Assembly (NCBI GenBank): GCA_028288645.1
Contig: JAQBNJ010000427.1
Span: 1-5,385 of the forward strand
Direction: 5' to 3'
Origin: Sediminibacterium sp.
Lineage (GTDB): Bacteria > Bacteroidota > Bacteroidia > Chitinophagales > Chitinophagaceae
Length of the DNA stretch: 5,385 bases
Part shown: positions 1 to 5,385 of the stretch, piece after piece
How positions within the stretch are numbered: the first letter of the stretch is position 1
How the letters are laid out: each line of letters begins with the position of its first letter
The notes under the pieces: model-generated
The model's database searches: none
The model's input: only the letters and a program-made list of their open reading frames with translations
Told to the model about the DNA's origin: nothing
Program-made: the position numbers and the translations under genes

Positions 1-1
1 G

Positions 2-91
2 CCTAAGTCTATCGGAATGCAGAAGGTTTTACAGGATATTCGTAACTTTAGTGAACAGCGATCCAATATCCAGGAAATCGAGAGAAATTAA
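2..91 (+). CDS. C-terminal end of an unidentified protein (5' end outside the window)
   Basis: An open frame enters from the left edge and ends at TAA (89-91), giving the last 29 residues of a protein. The tail is polar and looks helical (it contains KVLQDIRNFSEQ and ends IQEIERN). I see no motif that identifies the family, so no function is offered. The other two + frames have no comparable reading: one hits TAA at bases 4-6. The final codons run straight into the AT-rich repeat, and the stop codon lies inside its first 7-base unit. The natural C-terminus may therefore have been set by the repeat. Calling this a real gene end rests on the open frame and on the same-strand gene that follows, so confidence is moderate. 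Confidence 0.55.
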   Translation, partial: PKSIGMQKVLQDIRNFSEQRSNIQEIERN

Positions 92-170
92 TAATTAATA
101 GTGAATAATTAATAATTAAATGGCACGCGCGCACCAATTATTAATTATTAACTATCAATTATTCATTAAA
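86..170. repeat. AT-rich inverted repeat with arms built of 7-base units
   Basis: Bases 86-117 and 136-167 are inverted copies: 32-base arms with three mismatches (pairs 89/164, 97/156, 103/150), separated by an 18-base GC-rich centre (118-135). Each arm also has a 7-base period. The left arm reads AATTAAT, AATTAAT, AGTGAAT, AATTAAT, AATTAAA (86-120). The right arm reads AATTATT, AATTATT, AACTATC, AATTATT, CATTAAA (136-170). The variant G at 101 is matched by C at 152, so symmetry is kept where the unit varies. The element includes the stop codon of the upstream gene and ends 19 bases before the next start. It has no coding potential. It could act as a hairpin in RNA or as a cruciform in DNA, or be a dispersed genomic repeat. 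A simple Rho-independent terminator is less likely because the stem is almost all A/T. Confidence 0.85.
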
Positions 171-189
171 TAACACCCCGGATAGTAAC

Positions 190-1008
190 ATGAGAAAACT
201 CGCTTTGATCTTTTGTATAGCGTATGCTTCATTGGCAGAGGCGCAGGTGGTCAAGGTGGATCATTTTTACGCACATACCACACATGCGCCCGAACTATTC
301 GAACTCTTTAAAACAACCTTCAAACTGCCGCCGGTATACGATTACCAGGAATTCGGCAGTGTATCAAGCGGCGGGCTCTGGTTAGGTAATATTACACTGG
401 AGTTTGTGAACTACAGTGGCCTGGGTGCCGAAAAGGCTTTATTCAAAGGGCTCGCTTTAGAGCCCGTTCAGCATACCGATACGATTGTGCAATTGCTGGA
501 TGATTATGGCGTTATATACGGGCCACCTTCTCCCGTGCGTTTTACGGTTGATGGTGTTGAAAAAACCTACTGGACAAATATTGTATTGAAAGAACTTACC
601 TCGAATGATATCCGCGTATTTATTTGTGATTATACGGACAGGTCTTTTCTCAGCGATCCCAAAAAAAAGGCAAATAAACTATTTACGGAACAGGCGGGCG
701 GCCCACTTGGCATTATCGGGTTGCGAAAGATCGTGGTAGCGGCATCCAATATGGAAAAAGCGCTTCATGCCTGGGTAAGTATCCCAGGTGCTAAAAGAAC
801 CGGCAATCATTTTAAATTCATCGACGGGCCGGAGATAATCCTCGAAAAATCGGATAAGGATGGCATCAAAGAGATACAGGTACAGGTGCGCTCGGTTGAA
901 GCCGCATCAAAATTCCTGACAGAGAACCAAATGCTCCTGCTTGAAAATAAAACGACGATGATCGATCCGCGAAAAATATTTGGATTGAGAATCATCCTGG
1001 AGCAATGA
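190..1008 (+). CDS. Exported VOC/glyoxalase-fold protein
   Basis: This 272-residue protein starts with a signal peptide: R2/K3, a hydrophobic stretch over residues 4-16, and a likely cleavage after A16-E17-A18. C9 is too near the start and badly placed for a lipobox, so it is probably periplasmic or secreted, not a lipoprotein. The mature part opens with VDHFYAH (23-29), the classic first strand of the vicinal oxygen chelate fold, then a helix, then GLWLGNITLEF (62-72). H25 and E71 are at typical metal-ligand positions. A second fold-like unit begins near GLRKIVVAASNMEKA (177-191), with strand ends EIILE (E219) and LRIILE (E271). K180 stands where a His is usual, so the second half may not bind metal. 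VOC members include glyoxalases, dioxygenases and resistance proteins, and nothing here fixes the substrate. The ATG lacks a Shine-Dalgarno site, and I see no clear promoter in the repeat-filled leader. Confidence 0.8.
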   Translation: MRKLALIFCIAYASLAEAQVVKVDHFYAHTTHAPELFELFKTTFKLPPVYDYQEFGSVSSGGLWLGNITLEFVNYSGLGAEKALFKGLALEPVQHTDTIVQLLDDYGVIYGPPSPVRFTVDGVEKTYWTNIVLKELTSNDIRVFICDYTDRSFLSDPKKKANKLFTEQAGGPLGIIGLRKIVVAASNMEKALHAWVSIPGAKRTGNHFKFIDGPEIILEKSDKDGIKEIQVQVRSVEAASKFLTENQMLLLENKTTMIDPRKIFGLRIILEQ

Positions 1009-1010
1009 AC

Positions 1011-1062
1011 CAGTATCCAGTATCTAGTATCTAGTATCCAGGATGCTAGATACTGGATACTA
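1011..1062. repeat. Inverted array of 7-base units between convergent genes
   Basis: Four tandem heptamers CAGTATC, CAGTATC, TAGTATC, TAGTATC (1011-1038) are followed by a short centre and three reversed heptamers GATGCTA, GATACTG, GATACTA (1042-1062). Bases 1019-1039 and 1041-1061 can pair as a stem of about 21 bp with two mismatches (T1025/G1055 and T1035/G1045, both G-T type) and a minimal loop. The element begins three bases after the VOC stop codon and contains the stop codon (TAG on the - strand, 1060-1062) of the amidotransferase-like gene. Its position between two convergent genes suits a bidirectional transcription end, although there is no T tract on either side. Its sequence is unrelated to the AT-rich repeat at 86-170, but the design of mirrored heptamer arrays is the same. 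Confidence 0.85.
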
Positions 1063-1956
1063 GGCTTCAATCAACTCCTCCATGGCAAGATTCAAAAAAT
1101 TAGGCAGCACATGCTGGTAGGTCCACATGATCTTTTCGGGGTCCTGTAATTGTTCCACCATACTTTGCCATTTGGCTTCGCCGTGGTTCTCGATTACGGT
1201 TTGTTTTTTATCTTCTCTCTGCAGGTACATGCTCATGCCCGTTGCATCGGCTTCGGGATGAAATTGTGTTCCTAAAAAATAATCATTGAAACGTATCGCC
1301 ATTACTGCTCTTTCATAGGGTACATGCGGTCGGTTCTTTTCGATGGCCAGCAATTTTCCACCCATTTCTTTCAGGCGTGAATGATCGGGTTCTATTACCT
1401 GGTAATCGCGGCTGTCAACGCTGTAAAAAGGGTCGCGAAGCCCGTCAAATACGGCTTCTCTTTTTCCTTCGGGCAACATGTGTATGGGGAATACGCCAAA
1501 AGCCGTTGACTTACGTTTACAAACTGTTCCTACGCCATAATACCTGCACGCAAGCTGGAAACTATGGCAGATAAAGAACACATGTTTTTTTGGATAGCCT
1601 TCTGCGCTATTGTTCCATTCTTCGATACTTTCTAACCAATTGAAATAAGTGTTTTCCCAGGGTGTGTCCTCACTTTCCAATGGAGAACCGGGGCCGCCGC
1701 TGGAAATATAAATATCATAGGAAGTATCCGGCACGCTTAAAGCCAGCCGCACATCAAATTCATCACAGGTCAGAAAAAGCCCGTTATTTCCTGCCCATTG
1801 GGCCAATATCTCGCGAAGGCACCGCATACCCTGGTTTGCCTGCCCCTCGTAAAGGTCGAGGATCGCAACACGGATATTTTTTCTTTCTGTCATCATAAAG
1901 CGCGAAAATATTGAGAAGTTCGTCGATTGCGGTCTGTAAGGGTCAGTTTTTTTCAT
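1060..1956 (-). CDS. Class I glutamine amidotransferase-like protein
   Basis: The open frame encodes 298 residues with the class I glutamine amidotransferase (GATase1) layout. IRVAILDLY (28-36) is the first strand, SSGGPGSP (85-92) matches the GGPGSP oxyanion loop, FFICHSFQLAC (127-137) is the nucleophile elbow with C130, and GTQFHPEAD (229-237) supplies H233 and E235 of the Cys-His-Glu triad. The family splits glutamine and passes ammonia to a partner synthase domain. No synthase domain is present here, so the acceptor is unknown and a hydrolase or peptidase role is also possible. The elbow differs from the usual G-x-C-x-G. The ATG at 1956 adds about 20 residues with no obvious fold. M21-M22 (ATG at 1896 or 1893) directly precede TERKNIRVAILDLY and may be the true start, giving 277-278 residues. 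The gap to the upstream peptidase gene is 42 bases, or about 105 with the shorter start. Confidence 0.85.
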   Translation of the reverse strand: MKKTDPYRPQSTNFSIFSRFMMTERKNIRVAILDLYEGQANQGMRCLREILAQWAGNNGLFLTCDEFDVRLALSVPDTSYDIYISSGGPGSPLESEDTPWENTYFNWLESIEEWNNSAEGYPKKHVFFICHSFQLACRYYGVGTVCKRKSTAFGVFPIHMLPEGKREAVFDGLRDPFYSVDSRDYQVIEPDHSRLKEMGGKLLAIEKNRPHVPYERAVMAIRFNDYFLGTQFHPEADATGMSMYLQREDKKQTVIENHGEAKWQSMVEQLQDPEKIMWTYQHVLPNFLNLAMEELIEA

Positions 1957-1998
1957 TATTTACTAACAACTACAGGCAACAAATTATAGACCACAAAC

Positions 1999-3108
1999 TT
2001 AAAAGTAACTCATATTGGTTTTCGGTGTCAGCACCAATAATGTTTCATACATCAGTTTAATGGTTTCTTCTATATCGCTTTTATGCAGCATTTCTACAGT
2101 GGTATGCATATAGCGGAGCGGGATAGAAATAAGCACCGAAGGGCAACCATCATTGGCATAAGCAAAACTGTCTGTATCCGTTCCCGTGCTCCGGCTAAGG
2201 GTACGGGTTTGAACAGGGATCTTCTTCTTTGCAGCTACATCCTGCACTACTTTGAGCAGTTTGTTATGGATAGCCGGCGCATAGGCCAGAGAAGGCCCCT
2301 TTCCGCACTGGATATCACCTTCAACGATCTTACTGATCAATGGTGTGCTGGTATCATGCGTTACATCAGTGATGATGGCAAGATCAGGTTTGATGCGGCG
2401 CGCGATCATCTCTGCGCCACGGAGCCCGATCTCTTCCTGTACCGCATTCACTACATACAAACCAAACGGTAATTTCTTTTTGTTTTCTTTCAATAAACGC
2501 GCTACTTCTGCGATCATGAATCCGCCAACACGGTTATCAAAAGCGCGGCCGATAAAGTAATCGTAGGCCAGTTCATCAAACCCTTCTTCATAGGTAACCA
2601 CGGAGCCAATATGGATACCCAATGCTTCCACTTCTTTCTTGGTTCTTGCGCCGCAATCGAGACAAAGGTTATCAACCCTTGGCTGTGGTTCTTTCTGATC
2701 GGGATTGCCCATCCTTGTATGTATCGCCGGCCATCCGAATACCGCTTTCACCGGGCCTTTCTTACCATGGATCCATACACGTTTGGCAGGCGCCACCTGG
2801 TGATCAACACCGCCATTGCGTTTGAGGTAGATCAATCCCTGGTCGTTGATATAATTCACAAACCAGCTGATCTCATCCGCATGCGCTTCTATCACTACTT
2901 TAAATGGGGCGGTCGGATTGATGACGCCCACCGCTGTACCATAGGGATCGGTCATATGTGTATCCACATAAGGCTTTACATATTCGAGCCATAATTTCTG
3001 TCCGCCACTTTCAAAACCTACCGGGGATGGGGTATTGATATAATTCCTTAAAAAATCAAGGGAGGTATTTGTCAGGATAGATTTCGATTTGCTTTTTGTC
3101 TTAGCCAT
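1999..3108 (-). CDS. M42 family metallo-aminopeptidase
   Basis: This 369-residue protein matches the M42 peptidase family (glutamyl/TET aminopeptidases, formerly annotated as endoglucanases) in length and in every key motif. EAHADEIS (75-82) gives metal ligand H76 and catalytic D78. GRAFDNRVGG (188-196) gives bridging D191. VQEEIG (223-228) gives the general base E225 and ligand E226. ITDVTHD (246-252) gives D248, and YMHTTVEM (333-340) gives H335. All five expected ligands and both catalytic acids are present, so it should be an active di-metal, probably zinc or cobalt, aminopeptidase acting on short peptides in the cytoplasm. There is no signal peptide. The N-terminus is lysine and serine rich (KTKSKSKS). 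Family members often form tetrahedral dodecamers, which cannot be judged here. The ATG is five bases after the UbiA-like gene's stop codon, so the two genes are probably co-transcribed and translationally coupled. Confidence 0.95.
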   Translation of the reverse strand: MAKTKSKSKSILTNTSLDFLRNYINTPSPVGFESGGQKLWLEYVKPYVDTHMTDPYGTAVGVINPTAPFKVVIEAHADEISWFVNYINDQGLIYLKRNGGVDHQVAPAKRVWIHGKKGPVKAVFGWPAIHTRMGNPDQKEPQPRVDNLCLDCGARTKKEVEALGIHIGSVVTYEEGFDELAYDYFIGRAFDNRVGGFMIAEVARLLKENKKKLPFGLYVVNAVQEEIGLRGAEMIARRIKPDLAIITDVTHDTSTPLISKIVEGDIQCGKGPSLAYAPAIHNKLLKVVQDVAAKKKIPVQTRTLSRSTGTDTDSFAYANDGCPSVLISIPLRYMHTTVEMLHKSDIEETIKLMYETLLVLTPKTNMSYF

Positions 3109-3113
3109 TGCTT

Positions 3114-4019
3114 TTATTTTATAAGTGAAATACCGATGATGCCACAGACCGCTTTTGCAAGCATCAGCCCGTCAATGATTGCAAGATAATAGAGAATACT
3201 TTTACGGCGATGCATAGAGTAGGCAACAATTATCAACAATATAAAAGGGATCGTGTTAATGAGAATACGCAATGCCGGGAAATCGCGCAATACTGCAAAA
3301 ACAATAAATGTGCCCAAACCTACCAGCGTAAGGGGGATAAGGATGTAAAAAATGGTTCTTCTCAGTCCATATCTTACCACGAAAGTTTTTAACTGGCGAT
3401 TGTGGTCCGCTGCATAATCTTTAATATCGAACATGATACACAACATAGTGATGTACATAAAATTCTTTACAAATAATAAACCACTTACTAATCCGGGTGT
3501 ATAGGGTGTATGATCCTCGATGCTTTTAAATAGTACGGGGTAAATGGTTACTGCACCAGCCCAAACAAAACCAATGACGAAGGGTTTTAACCAGCCATTG
3601 TTGCGTAAGTTATGTGTTGATCTTTGCGGTGAGGCACTGCCATAATACAAGACCGCAACCAGCGGAAATATTCCGATCAGGCACCATTGAAGCAGATTAA
3701 GTTGCCAAAGCGCATGCCAGTTCTCGCGCAGAAGGTAGAAGGTGAGGGAAACCGTTAGTATCGTCAGCACCAGTTGCGACCATCTCAGCCATTTCCTGTT
3801 CCGGTAATACCATGCTGCGCGTTTATTATCGCTGTTGTCTGATGGCTCAGCGATATAAGCATGTGTATAGTACAACACCGTAGCTACAAATACGAGCAGG
3901 TAATAGGGAAGGCTGTTTAAAGAGGCGTATTGCTGAAGGCTCGCTTCAATTGATAATGCTACGGTACAAACACCGTAGAAATAATTTCCAAAAAAAAGAA
4001 ACCTGGTTAATCCATTCAA
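3114..4019 (-). CDS. UbiA-like prenyltransferase-family membrane protein, TTG start
   Basis: The product is about 301 residues with roughly nine hydrophobic segments (near 8-25, 36-54, 80-97, 109-126, 145-163, 176-196, 222-243, 248-268 and 277-298), as in UbiA enzymes, which join prenyl chains to aromatic or other acceptors in the inner membrane. The second Asp motif is intact: MFDIKDYAAD (196-205) has D198, D201 and D205 in DxxDxxxD spacing, followed by a basic RYGLRRT. LRNNGWLKPFVIGFVWAG (138-155) fits the conserved central region. Where the first motif (NDxxDxxxD) is expected there is YYTHAYIAEPSDNSDN (50-65), which does not fit. Substrate use is therefore uncertain, and it may be a divergent or non-prenylating member. 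No in-frame ATG lies between the upstream stop codon (4026-4028) and residue 187. TTG at 4017-4019 is the best start, and CTG at 4023-4025 is a poorer alternative. Confidence 0.75.
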   Translation of the reverse strand: MNGLTRFLFFGNYFYGVCTVALSIEASLQQYASLNSLPYYLLVFVATVLYYTHAYIAEPSDNSDNKRAAWYYRNRKWLRWSQLVLTILTVSLTFYLLRENWHALWQLNLLQWCLIGIFPLVAVLYYGSASPQRSTHNLRNNGWLKPFVIGFVWAGAVTIYPVLFKSIEDHTPYTPGLVSGLLFVKNFMYITMLCIMFDIKDYAADHNRQLKTFVVRYGLRRTIFYILIPLTLVGLGTFIVFAVLRDFPALRILINTIPFILLIIVAYSMHRRKSILYYLAIIDGLMLAKAVCGIIGISLIK

Positions 4020-4025
4020 GACCAG

Positions 4026-4478
4026 TTATTTTAAGAGAACAATGTCTTGCGTGGTAATGGTATCGCTGGTGTTATTGCCTTTGTCTCTCAGCCAGAATTT
4101 GAAATAGGCGGTATCATTCTTAGTACCGCAACCCGACATGCTGGGATAGCCTGGAATATTCGCATTATACGCATAGCCTAATTCGAGAATTCCGGCCAGG
4201 TTGGAAGTGGGTGAAAAATCAGGCACTTTATTTCTAACGAGAAACTGAACACCGGCAGTATTTGGACAGGTACGAGAAAATTTTTGCACCCATAAACTAT
4301 CAGAAACATCACCTTCCGCATCAGTAAATTCTATCTGGAAAAGCAGGAGTTCGCCTGGCGAGAGCCTGGTTGAATTAATACTTTTTACGCTTATCTGGGG
4401 TTTTGTCTTGTACGTATCTTTTTTGCACGCACAAAACATCACCGTTAATGCCAATAGTATCAATATTTTTGTATTCAT
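4026..4478 (-). CDS. Small putative lipoprotein with an Ig-like 'TDAEGD' segment
   Basis: I place the start at the ATG at 4478 (150 residues). The signal is then MNTK, a hydrophobic stretch ILILLALTVMF, and the lipobox F-C-A-C with lipidation at C18 followed by KKD, the 'ACKKD' pattern common in Bacteroidota lipoproteins. A longer frame opens at 4568, but its extra 30 residues are polar, would bury the signal peptide, and would overlap the divergent acyl transferase. The mature part is predicted to be mostly beta: LSPGELLLFQIEFTDAEGD (39-57) resembles strands of Ig-like or PKD-like domains. C71 and C117 could form a disulfide. I do not recognise the family and assign no function. It should be membrane-anchored outside the cytoplasm. 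Its stop codon is six bases before the UbiA-like start, in the same frame, which points to coupled translation. Confidence 0.8.
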   Translation of the reverse strand: MNTKILILLALTVMFCACKKDTYKTKPQISVKSINSTRLSPGELLLFQIEFTDAEGDVSDSLWVQKFSRTCPNTAGVQFLVRNKVPDFSPTSNLAGILELGYAYNANIPGYPSMSGCGTKNDTAYFKFWLRDKGNNTSDTITTQDIVLLK

Positions 4479-4495
4479 CAGTTTCGCTTTCAGTT

Positions 4496-4503
4496 CAAAT
4501 TTA
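4496..4503 (-). promoter_or_regulatory. Putative Bacteroidota -7 promoter element for the lipoprotein gene
   Basis: The - strand reads TAAATTTG here, an exact fit to the TAnnTTTG -7 consensus of the primary sigma factor in Bacteroidota. It lies 17 bases before the ATG at 4478, so the transcript would have a leader of roughly 10-15 bases. That supports the shorter lipoprotein start over the one at 4568. I find no good TTTG -33 box at the usual distance upstream, so the call is tentative. If real, it would drive the lipoprotein, UbiA-like and peptidase genes. Confidence 0.4.
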
Positions 4504-4527
4504 GTTAAAACATTACAATACATAGCT

Positions 4528-5385
4528 GTGCAGTCATTTGATGTTAACAATATTTTCTCTCTAACCAACGATCCGGGACCTTTTCTGGAGCAATGCCTGC
4601 ATGCTTTTCGTTTTCAATATGCTCAAAATCCCGTTTACCGCCGCTGGTGCGAGCTTACAGGGGTTGATCCATCTGTTATAAAGACGCATACCGGCATTCC
4701 TGCGTTGCCTATTTCTTTTTTTAAAACACATGAGGTGCAAACAACGGAGTTCATTCCCGAAACAGTGTTTGAAAGTAGTGGCACCACCAAAACCAATACC
4801 AGCAGGCATTTGGTGAAAGATGTGAGCCTGTATAGAAGGAGTTTTCTCGAGGCATTTAAACTCTTTTACGGAAATGTTAATGATTGGCGCATACTCGGAT
4901 TATTGCCATCTTATCTCGAGCGGCAGCATTCATCATTGGTGATGATGGTGGACGAACTGATACAATTGAGCGGGCACTCATCCAGCGGGTTTTACCTCGA
5001 TGATCATGAAAAGTTATCGGCTACATTGCAGCAGTTGGAGGCAAATCAACAAAAGACCTTATTGATCGGAGTAACCTTCGGCCTGCTCGATTTTGCCGCC
5101 GCTTACCCGCAACAGCTAAAACATACAGTGATCATGGAAACCGGTGGGATGAAGGGCCGCCGCAAAGAGCTTACCCGCGCTGAAGTACACCAGTTGCTGA
5201 TGAATGGTTTGGGCGTTCCTGAAATTCATTCCGAATATGGTATGACAGAGCTGCTCAGCCAGGCTTATTCCAAAGGCGATGGCCGCTTTTTCTGCCCGCC
5301 ATGGATGAAAGTGCTGGTGCGGGATGAAGAGGATCCCCTGTCTATAAAAGAAACCGGCCGCGGCCTCTTACAGGTAATAGACCTC
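4528..5385 (+). CDS. LuxE-family acyl transferase / acyl-protein synthetase-like (3' end outside the window)
   Basis: An open frame runs without a stop from GTG (4528-4530) to the window edge (286 residues). It has the layout of LuxE-type acyl-protein synthetases, relatives of the PaaK/acyl-adenylate enzymes. FRFQYAQNPVYRRWC (27-41) and LPISFFKTHEV (60-70) form the N-terminal part. FESSGTTKTNTSRH (81-94) is the phosphate-binding SSGTT loop. METGGMKGRRKELTR (203-217) and SEYGMTELLSQAY (235-247) are the adenylate-binding core, and GRGLLQVIDL (277-286) enters the C-terminal subdomain. Such enzymes activate a carboxylic acid with ATP and pass it to a thiol or other acceptor, but the substrate cannot be told. 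Family members are near 320-330 residues, so perhaps 40 are missing. No in-frame ATG precedes residue 139, and the N-terminus expected for the family begins near this GTG, so GTG is taken as the start. Confidence 0.85.
   Translation, partial: MQSFDVNNIFSLTNDPGPFLEQCLHAFRFQYAQNPVYRRWCELTGVDPSVIKTHTGIPALPISFFKTHEVQTTEFIPETVFESSGTTKTNTSRHLVKDVSLYRRSFLEAFKLFYGNVNDWRILGLLPSYLERQHSSLVMMVDELIQLSGHSSSGFYLDDHEKLSATLQQLEANQQKTLLIGVTFGLLDFAAAYPQQLKHTVIMETGGMKGRRKELTRAEVHQLLMNGLGVPEIHSEYGMTELLSQAYSKGDGRFFCPPWMKVLVRDEEDPLSIKETGRGLLQVIDL

Noticed and set aside
86..170. AT-rich inverted repeat as a transposon remnant (MITE)
   Set aside because: I see no convincing target-site duplication at the edges and no transposase-like ends. 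The heptamer periodicity explains the sequence better.
661..668. Run of eight A in the VOC gene as a programmed frameshift
   Set aside because: The frame continues normally through conserved-looking protein, and no alternative frame product or stimulatory structure is evident.
1011..1062. Heptamer repeats as a small CRISPR or as a standard Rho-independent terminator
   Set aside because: The units are 7 bases with no spacers, which excludes CRISPR. The stem lacks a following T tract on either strand, so a classic terminator is not supported, though a role in ending transcripts remains possible.
807..1070. 87-residue open frame on the - strand
   Set aside because: It lies opposite the VOC gene and draws its first residues from the heptamer repeat. 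It shows no domain or plausible start context, so it is a shadow frame.
1980..1988. TATAATTTG on the - strand as a promoter for the amidotransferase gene
   Set aside because: It has three bases where the consensus TAnnTTTG has two, and no TTTG box lies at a suitable distance upstream. It is possible but too weak to list.
2083..2994. Several + strand open frames of 67-129 residues
   Set aside because: They are antisense to the M42 peptidase, whose motifs are complete. Their translations are low in recognisable structure.
4479..4568. Longer N-terminus for the lipoprotein starting at 4568
   Set aside because: It would put 30 polar residues before the signal peptide, overlap the divergent gene, and lie upstream of the likely -7 element.
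4561..4809. 82-residue open frame on the - strand
   Set aside because: It is antisense to the LuxE-like gene, which carries strong family motifs in the other direction.

Overview
The window looks like chromosomal DNA of a Bacteroidota bacterium, probably near the Chitinophagaceae. The evidence is moderate GC with AT-rich spacers, no Shine-Dalgarno sequences ahead of the genes, a TAnnTTTG-type -7 promoter element, a lipoprotein with an 'ACKKD' lipobox, and a LuxE-like acyl transferase of the kind common in Bacteroidota. The assignment comes from reading the sequence, not from a database search. I see no rRNA, tRNA, CRISPR array, transposase or phage gene.

Layout. Bases 2-91 are the tail of an unidentified + strand gene. 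Its stop codon lies inside an AT-rich inverted repeat (86-170) that fills the gap to the next gene. Bases 190-1008 (+) encode an exported protein of the VOC/glyoxalase fold. A second inverted repeat, unrelated in sequence (1011-1062), sits between this gene and the convergent - strand genes and supplies the stop codon of the first of them. Four genes then run leftward on the - strand. In transcription order they are a small lipoprotein (4478-4026), a UbiA-like membrane protein (4019-3114, TTG start), an M42 metallo-aminopeptidase (3108-1999) and a class I glutamine amidotransferase-like protein (1956 or 1893 to 1060). The gaps are 6, 5 and 42 (or about 105) bases, so at least the first three probably form one transcript. 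Diverging from the lipoprotein gene across only 49 bases is a GTG-started LuxE-family acyl transferase (4528 onward, +), cut by the window end.

How the parts may work together. The peptidase and the amidotransferase-like protein are probably cytoplasmic enzymes. The lipoprotein and VOC protein are exported, and the UbiA-like protein is in the inner membrane. No single pathway is evident. The UbiA-like protein next to an acyl-activating enzyme could point to lipid or isoprenoid chemistry, but this is a guess from proximity.

The most unusual signal is that the two intergenic inverted repeats, though unrelated in sequence, share one design. Each arm is a run of tandem 7-base units, mirrored on the other arm, and each overlaps the stop codon of a neighbouring gene. 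Also worth a second look are the UbiA-like protein lacking the usual first aspartate-rich motif, the atypical nucleophile elbow of the amidotransferase, and two non-ATG starts.
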